The notes beneath the pieces are model-generated. The model did not search any database and was not told the DNA's origin. It was given only the letters and a program-made list of their open reading frames with translations. The translations under genes and the position numbers were made by a program. From Anaerolineae bacterium (GTDB lineage Bacteria > Chloroflexota > Anaerolineae > Aggregatilineales > Phototrophicaceae), in assembly GCA_022841825.1 (NCBI GenBank), contig JALHQT010000002.1:519276-583275 (forward strand): 64,000 nt of DNA, in the 5' to 3' direction. This document shows, in pieces, positions 9,842 to 17,109 of the stretch. Each line of letters opens with the position of its first letter. The first letter of the stretch is position 1.

Positions 9842-9908
9842 CCTCACCCCCTGTTCGCTTCGCTCACCTCCCCCTCTCCGTTGACGGAGAGGGGGTTGGG
9901 GGGTGAGG
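9842..9908. repeat. Palindromic element forming the 3' end of the MFS gene
   Basis: CCTCACCCCC ... CTCCCCCTCTCCG TTGA CGGAGAGGGGG ... GGGGGGTGAGG: the same terminal signature as copies at 3632, 50481 and 52197. The stop codon and last 14 or so codons of the neighbouring MFS gene (read on the minus strand) lie inside this element, so the transporter's tail PHPPTPSPSTERGR is repeat-derived. Confidence 0.8.
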
Positions 9909-11102
9909 TTTTGGCAGCCCGATCAGCAGCGCGATGCAGGCGATCAGCGGGAAGACCATGGCGTTCGCCAGCCCGAAGCGCTCCGCCGCCAAGCCAATCG
10001 CCAGCGGGAAGAAGCCGTGCACCAAGCCCATGATGTTGCCCAGCACCAGCACCGCGCCGCTCTGCCCGTGCATCGCCGTGTACAGGTTGCCCTGAAGGAT
10101 CGAGTACCAGCCCGCGTTGAAGAAGCCGATGATGCCGATCAGGACCAGCTTGGGCAGCAGCCCCGGCACGAGCAGAAACGCCGAGTAGAGTACGAATTCG
10201 ATTGCCGCGCTGTAGCGCAGATATGTGACGCCGCGCACACGCTCCAGCAGCGGCAGGATGGCAATGTCGCCGAGCAAGCCGACGCCCGTCCAGACGGCAG
10301 CCGCAATCGCCGCTTCGCCCTCGCCGACGCCGACGACATCGACAAAGTAGAGCGCGAGATAGCTGTAGAGCATGTCGAGCATCAGGTCGGAGAATTCCAG
10401 CAGGACGAGCCAGCGCACCACCTCGCGCCGCCGGAACGCGCCGACGATGCCACGCAGCCCTTCGAAGAAGGCGCGCGGCGTTAGCGACAGCTCATCGTCG
10501 TCGTCCGATGCGCCGTTGGTCTTGGGGAAGGGCAGCCGCCAGAGGACGACCAGCACGACCAGAGTCAGCGCCGCGCCCAGCCAGTAGAAGCCGCGCCAGC
10601 CGTACTCGGACGCCATGAACGCGCCGACCACGAGCGCGCTGGCGAGGACGCCGAACGACCCTGCCAGCGTCCAGCGCGCCATATTCTGTTCGTGGCGCGC
10701 TGGGTCGATGTCCATCAGCGTCGCCTGCGAGAGCGCGACGAACGCGCCGGACGAGGGGTAGAGCAGGATGTAGGCGACGAGCAGCGCAGCATACGATTGC
10801 CCGCTCGCGATCAACACTGCGCCGAGCAGGAAGCCGACGCCGCCGCCCAGAATGAGCACACGGCGCTTCCAGATATCGGCGAGCACGCCGATGATCGGCT
10901 CGAAGAACAGATTCGCCAGCAGCGCGGGCAGCGTGAGCAGCAAGCCGATCTGCGCATACGACAGCCCGAACTCGTCGCGGATGACGGGCAGCGCGACGAC
11001 ATCCGCCATCGTCACGAACTCGTCGAGGAATTCGATGGCGAGCAAGACCAGCACAAAGACGGACAGCCCGCGCAGCCTGCGCAGGCTCAGACGTTGGATC
11101 AT
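9864..11102 (-). CDS. Major facilitator superfamily transporter
   Basis: 412 residues with about 12 membrane helices. The start ATG at 11102 has AGGAG 10 bases upstream. The N-half contains FEPIIGVLADIWKRR, a motif-A-like loop between helices 2 and 3 (family pattern GxLaDrxGrr). The hydrophilic centre SDDDDELSLTPRAF separates the two halves. The extreme C-terminus is encoded by a dispersed palindromic repeat. A promoter with TTGCCA and TATACT lies 136 bases upstream. Substrate cannot be predicted; efflux of small molecules is the usual role. Confidence 0.86.
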   Translation of the reverse strand: MIQRLSLRRLRGLSVFVLVLLAIEFLDEFVTMADVVALPVIRDEFGLSYAQIGLLLTLPALLANLFFEPIIGVLADIWKRRVLILGGGVGFLLGAVLIASGQSYAALLVAYILLYPSSGAFVALSQATLMDIDPARHEQNMARWTLAGSFGVLASALVVGAFMASEYGWRGFYWLGAALTLVVLVVLWRLPFPKTNGASDDDDELSLTPRAFFEGLRGIVGAFRRREVVRWLVLLEFSDLMLDMLYSYLALYFVDVVGVGEGEAAIAAAVWTGVGLLGDIAILPLLERVRGVTYLRYSAAIEFVLYSAFLLVPGLLPKLVLIGIIGFFNAGWYSILQGNLYTAMHGQSGAVLVLGNIMGLVHGFFPLAIGLAAERFGLANAMVFPLIACIALLIGLPKPHPPTPSPSTERGR

Positions 11103-11237
11103 TCGGTTGTCTCCTGTATGAAAATCGAAAATAGCCAGGCACCCGATGGATGCTGGCTGAGGCGTGGTATGAACTTAGCCGCTAGGAGTTAGCTGCGGCT
11201 GCGGCACCGGGGAGGGGTGTGTGTGTTCATAAAAAGT

Positions 11238-11267
11238 AGTATAGCGCCAGGGCGCTGGGGATGGCAA
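11238..11267 (-). promoter_or_regulatory. Likely sigma-70 promoter of the MFS gene
   Basis: On the minus strand, TTGCCA (11267-11262) and TATACT (11243-11238) are separated by 18 bases, close to the -35/-10 consensus. It points toward the MFS start at 11102, leaving a leader of about 130 bases. Confidence 0.6.
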
Positions 11268-11290
11268 GCGCCCAAATCAGACTTTTATGC

Positions 11291-11340
11291 AGAGACGCAG
11301 GGGTGGGGGGCGAAGAGAGAGAAGTCACCCCTGTGCCTCT
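11291..11340. repeat. Imperfect inverted repeat in the 11103-11369 gap
   Basis: AGAGACGCAGGGGTG and CACCCCTGTGCCTCT form a 15-bp arm pair with two mismatches around a purine-rich loop. It sits between the DUF262 gene end and the MFS promoter. It may act as a hairpin at the end of the DUF262 transcript, but no T-run follows. The rest of the gap shows no gene. Confidence 0.5.
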
Positions 11341-11369
11341 GGTTCGAGGCAAACAGAACGTAAAGTTGA

Positions 11370-13403
11370 CTACTCGGTTTCGAGCGTAATCTCCCAATCA
11401 TCGCTACTCAGGGAAACTGCTGCCGCAAGACGGTCACACAACTGCAAAACAGATGAACTGGACAGACTATAGTAAAACCACCAACCGTTGGAAAGCTGTC
11501 GAGTGCGATTTCGCTCAAAACGAGTGAAGTATGCTGGCAGTCCAGCTACAATGGAATCAAATTCTTTGCCAGCGAGCAAGATCACTTTTTCTGCCATTGC
11601 AATCGCGACATCTCGCCATGATTTTGTTTCGATTACTTCACCTAAGACGGTTAGGGATAATGGTTTATGTCCAGTAACATTTTGGCTTGCAGGCGGTTCA
11701 CCAAATGCATGCCAAACTTCAAGCGCGAGATTGGTAAGCCATTCTGCTCGCGTTTTGATTGCCTGTTCATTCCAGTTTTCGATGTCTTGTCTGAAGTACC
11801 CTGTGTTCAATAACAATGCATGCCCTGCGAGTTTCTGCTTCTTTATACGGAATGCGCTATTCGATAACGAGGAATTCCATTCCTGTGTGACCAAGGTCAA
11901 ATTTCCAAGTGTATGTAGGTGATCACGATGAACTTCTTCCCAATTGTCGCCGATCGTCTGCTTCCATTCGGCATGGGTGTTAATAGTCTGCGGCATAATG
12001 TGTTCAACGGTAGGTTCTCCATTCAATACAGTATGTCCCCCAGTACCATTAGAGAGATAACGGTTAAGCGTTTCCAGAAATAAAACTAATCTTTCGGATC
12101 GTCGTGTATCATATAATGGAAGAGTTGGTAGGTTCTGCTTTATGCGCGAGTCACTTGGATAGTTTCTCCTTAGCAATGCTAAACGCAAAGATTGCGCATA
12201 CTTTGATAGATCTATATCACGTTCTAATTGGGGGAACATTTTGTTGGTATATCCTGATTGCTCCCCTGCAAGATAGCGACGCATCAAATAGTTCTCTAAT
12301 GCTTGAAGTCCTTCAACAAAGCTTTCCCTGTTAATCCGTCCTTGATACCAGTGCTCATATGAACCAAGCAGAAATGGATATGCTGTTGCAGACTCCAGAA
12401 TATTCAGTCGATGTAACCAGTACCGTATTTCTTCATCGGGTTCATTTTCAGGACGCAGTAAGCGATCATAGTGGATGGCAAAGCGATGGAGGGTAGTGAT
12501 TTCACTGGCGAAATTGGAATGTGCTTCCATCCGATCCCGGAATCGGGCATAAACATGGTCCTTATTTGCCAACACGCCCGAATGATATGCCAAATAATGA
12601 CGAATAAATGCGGTCAATTCCCCGATTCGAGAAACAGTTCGTGCCTCCTTTAGCAATTGTTCTATATTCGACCAGTCATTTTCAAAGACTTCAGCCTGCT
12701 GCGCTTCAGGTAGTGTCATAGCTATATAATTTCGGATTAAGTCTGGTTGCGTCAGGGCTTTGCCTTTAGCATTCAAACTCTCAAAAATTTCATACGGTCT
12801 TTCGCGTTGATCAAGAGCAATAAAAACAACATGCATACAATTTGCAAGCACAAGAAACAATTGCTCAGGATCAATTCCTTTGGTAGTTATGCTCGTCCTT
12901 AACTGGCGTAAAATATAGTCAAATGCACCGGTTATGCGAGATTCAGTGCTTTTTGGTTCTTTACCATCCAGTATTGCCTTGTACGTCTCCCTATCGTCAT
13001 ATTTAAGCGTGGGTACCAGTTTATAACGAAGATCTCCAACCTCGTCTTCATTTGTCAACAACTTTTGGATCCGACGATGAAGTTGTGGATGGCTATGTTC
13101 AATGAGGCGACCCAAAGCACACAAGCACAAAGAAAATGTAGTTAAACGTTGCTGACCATCAACAAGTTTGAATGCAGGTATGGTGCCGCTTCGTGTTCCA
13201 TCACTTATAACAACTAATGCCCCCATAAAATGTTCTGGTTCGTTTTTGGGATCATACAACTCGTAAATACTCAAAATGTCGTCTAAAAGTGTTTGCCAAT
13301 TGTCTTTTTCCCAAGCATACTCGCGTTGAAAGTGAGGAAGTACATAATGAACTTCTCCACCACCGCTAAACACTTTCGCAAGTTTTAAGCTACTGACTTC
13401 CAT
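11370..13403 (-). CDS. DUF262/DUF1524 fusion protein, GmrSD/SspE-type putative defence nuclease
   Basis: 677 residues. The N-terminal DUF262 (ParB-like) domain has LPHFQREYAW at 22-31 and the hallmark VDGQQRLTT at 81-89. The DUF1524 His-Me-finger nuclease domain begins near 465 with EHIMPQ and continues HTLGNLTLVT and NSSLSN. An extra C-terminal region of about 110 residues is not recognised. This two-domain order is that of GmrSD type IV restriction proteins, which cut modified DNA, and of SspE, which acts with phosphorothioate systems. Base composition is clearly AT-richer than the flanks, with many ATA, TTA and AGA codons, indicating transfer. No modification genes lie beside it, favouring a stand-alone modification-dependent nuclease. 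Confidence 0.85.
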   Translation of the reverse strand: MEVSSLKLAKVFSGGGEVHYVLPHFQREYAWEKDNWQTLLDDILSIYELYDPKNEPEHFMGALVVISDGTRSGTIPAFKLVDGQQRLTTFSLCLCALGRLIEHSHPQLHRRIQKLLTNEDEVGDLRYKLVPTLKYDDRETYKAILDGKEPKSTESRITGAFDYILRQLRTSITTKGIDPEQLFLVLANCMHVVFIALDQRERPYEIFESLNAKGKALTQPDLIRNYIAMTLPEAQQAEVFENDWSNIEQLLKEARTVSRIGELTAFIRHYLAYHSGVLANKDHVYARFRDRMEAHSNFASEITTLHRFAIHYDRLLRPENEPDEEIRYWLHRLNILESATAYPFLLGSYEHWYQGRINRESFVEGLQALENYLMRRYLAGEQSGYTNKMFPQLERDIDLSKYAQSLRLALLRRNYPSDSRIKQNLPTLPLYDTRRSERLVLFLETLNRYLSNGTGGHTVLNGEPTVEHIMPQTINTHAEWKQTIGDNWEEVHRDHLHTLGNLTLVTQEWNSSLSNSAFRIKKQKLAGHALLLNTGYFRQDIENWNEQAIKTRAEWLTNLALEVWHAFGEPPASQNVTGHKPLSLTVLGEVIETKSWRDVAIAMAEKVILLAGKEFDSIVAGLPAYFTRFERNRTRQLSNGWWFYYSLSSSSVLQLCDRLAAAVSLSSDDWEITLETE

Positions 13404-13770
13404 GATAGCCCTCGATTGTAAACTATTGACACTGACAGTTCATAGTATCCTATTTGATAACAGCATGCAACTATGCCATCGTTCATAGTAAATCGTGCGA
13501 CGGACGCCATATACAGGATCGTTCTGGAAGGGACGCGCAACAGCACGACTGTTGAAACGATACGGACATCGGCCTAGTTATTACTATGTCTTTGTAATGC
13601 ACAAGCAACGTGGATATAAACTCAAAATGTTTGTATAGTTAAGCCTCTCCACTGACAGGTTTTAGGAATAGATTGACGGTACCGATAGGGCGACGAATGT
13701 ACACTTAACCTTCTAAACCGGCAGGGCTACTGAATTGAAAAACGGTTTCTATGGGACAGCGACTCATGTT
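13404..13770. other. AT-rich intergenic part of the accessory island
   Basis: About 370 bases between the DUF262 start and the sdhB fragment. No convincing reading frame or RNA gene is seen. It keeps the AT-rich character of the DUF262 gene and presumably holds that gene's promoter. Confidence 0.5.
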
Positions 13771-13862
13771 GCGATGCCCTCGCGTTTGCGCTGCTGGATC
13801 GCCAGCTTGACCTCACCAATCGCCTTCGTCACCTGAATCTCGCGCCGGTAGGTGGGCGTGCA
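13771..13862 (-). pseudogene. Degenerate duplicate of the sdhB 3' end
   Basis: These 92 bases match 14429-14520, the part of sdhB just upstream of its stop codon, with five mismatches by eye. Read on the minus strand it encodes CTPTYRREIQVTKAIGEVK where intact SdhB has CTPACPREIQVTKAIGEVK, so an iron-sulfur ligand Cys has become Tyr. It lacks the rest of the gene. The two copies form a direct repeat that brackets the HicB-like gene pair. Confidence 0.85.
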
Positions 13863-13881
13863 ACCCCTCTGTCGAGTCTGA

Positions 13882-13887
13882 TATACT
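13882..13887 (+). promoter_or_regulatory. Possible -10 element for the HicB-like pair (leaderless)
   Basis: TATACT lies 10 bases before the ATG at 13898, which would place the transcript start almost at the start codon. No good -35 is seen. The AGGAGGG at 13909-13915 lies inside the reading frame and does not serve a start at proper spacing, which fits a leaderless transcript. Confidence 0.35.
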
Positions 13888-13897
13888 TCGTTTGTGA

Positions 13898-14089
13898 ATG
13901 CAAGTCTCAGGAGGGAATCCGATCCGCCAGGTTGTATTGATCCCCGAAGAAGATGACGGAGGCTACACGGTCATCGTCCCTAGCTTGCGAGGCTGCATCA
14001 TCGAAGGCGATACAGTGGAAGAGGCGCTCGACAACATCCGAGAAGCCATCGAACTTCACATTGAGTCGATGCGCGCTCACGGTGAATGA
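13898..14089 (+). CDS. HicB-like (UPF0150) protein 1
   Basis: 63 residues. RQVVLIPEEDDGGYTVIVPS followed by LRGCIIEGDTVEEALDNI then REAIELHIES is the partial RNase-H-like HicB fold (DGGYxVxVPxLxGCxxxGdTxeEAlxN). Many HicB proteins are antitoxins of the HicA RNase, but there is no HicA (dsRBD-like, about 60 residues) on either side and no DNA-binding tail here. The start is uncertain because a strong AGGAGGG lies within the first codons. It overlaps the next gene by four bases. Confidence 0.7.
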   Translation: MQVSGGNPIRQVVLIPEEDDGGYTVIVPSLRGCIIEGDTVEEALDNIREAIELHIESMRAHGE

Positions 14090-14325
14090 TGATTAAGGAC
14101 ATTCACTACTACCTCTCCCTACCCTACACGATTGAAGTTGTACCTGACGATGGGGACGGTTTGTGGTTTGCCAAGGTGAAAGAACTCAAGGGGTGTATGA
14201 CTCAGGCGGAAAGCTGGGAGGAAATCTACCCCATGATCCGCGAGGCAATGGAACTGTGGCTGGAGGTTGCGCTCGATCGCGGACTTGAGATTCCAGAACC
14301 AGCAGCGCCACTGGCTGTTGAGTAA
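14086..14325 (+). CDS. HicB-like (UPF0150) protein 2
   Basis: 79 residues beginning MMIKDIHYYLSLPYTIEVVP, then DDGDGLWFAKVKELKGCMTQ and EIYPMIREAMELWLEVALDR. It is the same small fold as the preceding protein but diverged, and is translationally coupled to it (ATGA). Tandem HicB-like genes without HicA occur as orphan antitoxins or as subunits of unknown role. The pair lies between the sdhB fragment and intact sdhB. Confidence 0.72.
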   Translation: MMIKDIHYYLSLPYTIEVVPDDGDGLWFAKVKELKGCMTQAESWEEIYPMIREAMELWLEVALDRGLEIPEPAAPLAVE

Positions 14326-14391
14326 TGTTTCCCCGGTCGAGAGGCGCAGCGGAATCTCTTCCCTCTACGCCCCTGTGTTAAAGATGCAACC

Positions 14392-15150
14392 TTACCCGTT
14401 GCCCACCGCAATCGGTCCCACGGGCGTCGCGATGCCCTCGCGCTTGCGCTGCTGGATCGCCAGCTTGACCTCGCCAATCGCCTTCGTCACCTGAATCTCG
14501 CGCGGGCAGGCGGGCGTGCAGTTGAAGATCGTGCGGCAGCGCCAGACGCCGTTCGGCTCGCCCAGAATCTCCAGGCGTTCCTTCCAGCCCTCATCGCGCG
14601 TATCAAAGATGAAGCGGTGCGCCTGCACAATCGCCGCCGGACCGACATAATGCCCGTTCGCCCAGAACGAGGGGCAGCTCGTCGTGCACGCCGCGCACAG
14701 GATGCACTTGGTCGTGTCGTCGAACTTTTCGCGGTCTTCCTGCGTCTGCCGCCGCTCACGACCATCCGCCGGGACGGGCGTGTCGTTGACGAAGAACGGC
14801 ATCACGCTGCGGTAGTGGTCGAAGAATGGCTCCATATCGACCACCAGATCTTTGAGCACCGGCAGCCCCAGGATCGGCTCGATTTGGATCTTCGTGCCCA
14901 CGTCACGCACCAGCACCTTGCATGCCAGCTTGTTGACGCCGTTGATGCGCATGGCATCCGAGCCGCATACGCCGTGTGCGCAGGCGCGGCGCAGCGTCAG
15001 CGTGCCGTCCTGCTCCCACTTGACGCGGTGCAGCAGTTCCAAGACACGGTCGGTCTCCTCGACATTTTTGACCGTGAATTCCTGCCAGTAGGGTTTGTTC
15101 TTGCCCGGCACTTCCGGATTGAAGCGCCGGATACGGAATGTGACATCCAT
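14392..15150 (-). CDS. sdhB: Succinate dehydrogenase iron-sulfur subunit
   Basis: 252 residues from the ATG at 15150 (MDVTFRIRRFNPEVPGK); a longer frame upstream only encodes an intergenic repeat. [2Fe-2S] motif: RRACAHGVCGSDAMRING and then CKV. [4Fe-4S]/[3Fe-4S] motifs: CILCAACTTSCPSFW and FNCTPACPREIQVTKA. It passes electrons from the FAD of SdhA to quinone at the membrane anchor. It is the last gene of sdhCD-sdhA-sdhB, 107 bases after sdhA. Its 3' end is duplicated at 13771-13862. Confidence 0.94.
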   Translation of the reverse strand: MDVTFRIRRFNPEVPGKNKPYWQEFTVKNVEETDRVLELLHRVKWEQDGTLTLRRACAHGVCGSDAMRINGVNKLACKVLVRDVGTKIQIEPILGLPVLKDLVVDMEPFFDHYRSVMPFFVNDTPVPADGRERRQTQEDREKFDDTTKCILCAACTTSCPSFWANGHYVGPAAIVQAHRFIFDTRDEGWKERLEILGEPNGVWRCRTIFNCTPACPREIQVTKAIGEVKLAIQQRKREGIATPVGPIAVGNG

Positions 15151-15183
15151 GTCTTGTCGCGATCCTTCTCTTCTATCGGATAA

Positions 15184-15254
15184 GTGCGTGGTGCGCAGTG
15201 CGCGGTGCGAAAAAATAAGCAGATCGTTCGCACCTCGCACGACGCACGGCGCAC
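15184..15254. repeat. GTGCG-type palindromic repeat between sdhA and sdhB
   Basis: A run of GTGCG units (GTGCGTGGTGCGCAGTGCG) faces an inverted run (CGCACCTCGCACGACGCAC) around an A-rich loop. A longer version lies at 22446-22600. It would form a large hairpin in the sdhA-sdhB intercistronic mRNA. Confidence 0.7.
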
Positions 15255-15257
15255 GCT

Positions 15258-17078
15258 CTAGTACGTCCTGACCTTCGGCTTGAAGCGTTCGTCCTCGGCT
15301 GCCAGCGACATATCGACCTTCTTCTCGGTGTTCAAGTTGTAGGTGCCGTCGATGGCGTAGGGTGTTGCATGATTGCGGCTGATGAGCGTGTGGACGAGCC
15401 AGTTCTCGTCGTCGCGCTCATTGTAGTCTTCGCGGCTGTGCCCGCCGCGGCTCTCGGTGCGGTTGATGGCGCTGATGGCGGTCGTCTCCGCCAGTTCGAG
15501 CAGGTTGCCCAGCTCCCACGCTTCGAGGACATCGGTGTTGAACTTCATGCCCGTGTCATCGATGTGCAGGTCGTTGGCATACTGCTCCTTGAGCTGGCGC
15601 ACGCAGTCGAGCGATTCCTGCATCGCCTTCTGCTCACGGAAGACGCCGACGCCTTCCATCATCACACGCTGCATCGTCGCGCGCATCTCGCCGGGGCGCG
15701 ACTTGCCCTTGCTGTTACGGATGCGCTGGATTTCCGCCTCGATTTCGCCCGCCGGGTTAGCGGGCAGCGCGCCCCAATCGGCACCCTTGACGTATTCCGC
15801 CATTTTCATGCCGCCGCGCCGTCCGAAGACGACGAGGTCAACCAGCGAGTTGGTGCCGAGGCGGTTCGCGCCGTGGCAGCTTACGCAGGCGACTTCGCCC
15901 GCCGCGTACATGCCGGGCAGCACCGTCCAGTGCTCGTCCGTCACGACTTCCGCATCGACATTGGTCGGGATGCCGCCCATCGCGTAATGCGCGGTCGGCT
16001 GAATCGGCATCGGCTCTTTGACCGGATCGACGCCCAGGTAGGTGCGGCAGAAATCCAGGATGTCCGGCAGCTTCTTCTCGACATCTTCGCCCGTGATGCG
16101 GCGCGATTCGCCTGCCTCCGCCAGATAGCGATTGACGGTGTTGGGCGTCACGTCCAGATAGACGTAGTCCTTGCCCTTGACGCCGTTGCCGTTGCGGATC
16201 TCCATGTAGATCGAGCGGCTGATGACATCGCGGCTGGCGAGATCTTTGATCTTCGGGGCGTACTTCTCCATGAAGCGCTCGCCCTTACCGTTGATCAGCA
16301 CGCCGCCTTCGCCGCGCACACCTTCGGTGATCAGGATGCCCATCTTATAGATGCCGGTCGGGTGGAACTGGAAGAACTCCAGGTCCTGAAGCGGGATGCC
16401 GCGACGGAACGTGACCGCCGCGCCGTCACCCGTCAGGCTGTGCGCGTTGCTGGTCACGCTCCATACACGTCCCCAACCGCCCGTGGCAAACATCGTCGCC
16501 TTGGCGTGGAAGACGTGCAGCTCACCGGTTGCCAGATCGACCGCGATGCTGCCCACGCAGCGCCCGTTGTTGACGAGCACGTCGATGGTGTGAAACTCGT
16601 CGAAGAACTTGACCTGCTGCTTGATGCACTGCTGGTAGAGTGTTTGCAGGATCATGTGTCCGGTGCGGTCGGCGGCGTGACAGGCGCGGCGCACAGGCTT
16701 CTCGCCAAAGTTGCTGGTGTGCCCGCCAAAACGGCGCTGGCTGATGCGCCCATCGTCGGTGCGGTCGAACGGCAGCCCCATGTGCTCCAGCTCGATCACC
16801 GCGTCAATCGCTTCTTCCGCCAGCACCTTTGCCGCGTTCTGATCGGCGAGATAGTCGCCGCCTTTGACCGTGTCGTATGCGTGCCAGAGCGGGCTGTCCT
16901 CTTCCAGGTTACCCAGCGCCGCGCCGATTCCGCCCTGTGCGGTTCCTGTGTGGCTGCGCGTCGGGTACAGCTTGCTGACGACGGCGACCTTCGCGCCGCG
17001 CTTGCTGGCATAGAGTGCCGCCATCAAGCCCGCTCCGCCTGCGCCGACCACTACTACTTCATATTGATGCGTCTTCAT
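15258..17078 (-). CDS. sdhA: Succinate dehydrogenase flavoprotein subunit
   Basis: 606 residues, the normal length. N-terminal FAD-binding VVVVGAGGAGLMAALYASKR, then RSHTGTAQGG, in which H43 is the expected covalent FAD attachment site. FQFHPTGIYKMG and PTAHYAMGGIPTN are the substrate-site segments. The C-terminus carries ESRGGHSREDY. It oxidises succinate to fumarate in the TCA cycle (or the reverse). It lies 31 bases after the fused sdhCD gene and shares its promoter. Confidence 0.96.
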   Translation of the reverse strand: MKTHQYEVVVVGAGGAGLMAALYASKRGAKVAVVSKLYPTRSHTGTAQGGIGAALGNLEEDSPLWHAYDTVKGGDYLADQNAAKVLAEEAIDAVIELEHMGLPFDRTDDGRISQRRFGGHTSNFGEKPVRRACHAADRTGHMILQTLYQQCIKQQVKFFDEFHTIDVLVNNGRCVGSIAVDLATGELHVFHAKATMFATGGWGRVWSVTSNAHSLTGDGAAVTFRRGIPLQDLEFFQFHPTGIYKMGILITEGVRGEGGVLINGKGERFMEKYAPKIKDLASRDVISRSIYMEIRNGNGVKGKDYVYLDVTPNTVNRYLAEAGESRRITGEDVEKKLPDILDFCRTYLGVDPVKEPMPIQPTAHYAMGGIPTNVDAEVVTDEHWTVLPGMYAAGEVACVSCHGANRLGTNSLVDLVVFGRRGGMKMAEYVKGADWGALPANPAGEIEAEIQRIRNSKGKSRPGEMRATMQRVMMEGVGVFREQKAMQESLDCVRQLKEQYANDLHIDDTGMKFNTDVLEAWELGNLLELAETTAISAINRTESRGGHSREDYNERDDENWLVHTLISRNHATPYAIDGTYNLNTEKKVDMSLAAEDERFKPKVRTY

Positions 17079-17109
17079 CCAACCATCTCCACTAAATCAC
17101 CATTCCTAA

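Noticed and set aside
13898-14325. Complete HicAB toxin-antitoxin module
   Set aside because: Both proteins have the HicB fold; neither has the HicA RNA-binding His motif, and no small HicA frame is adjacent.
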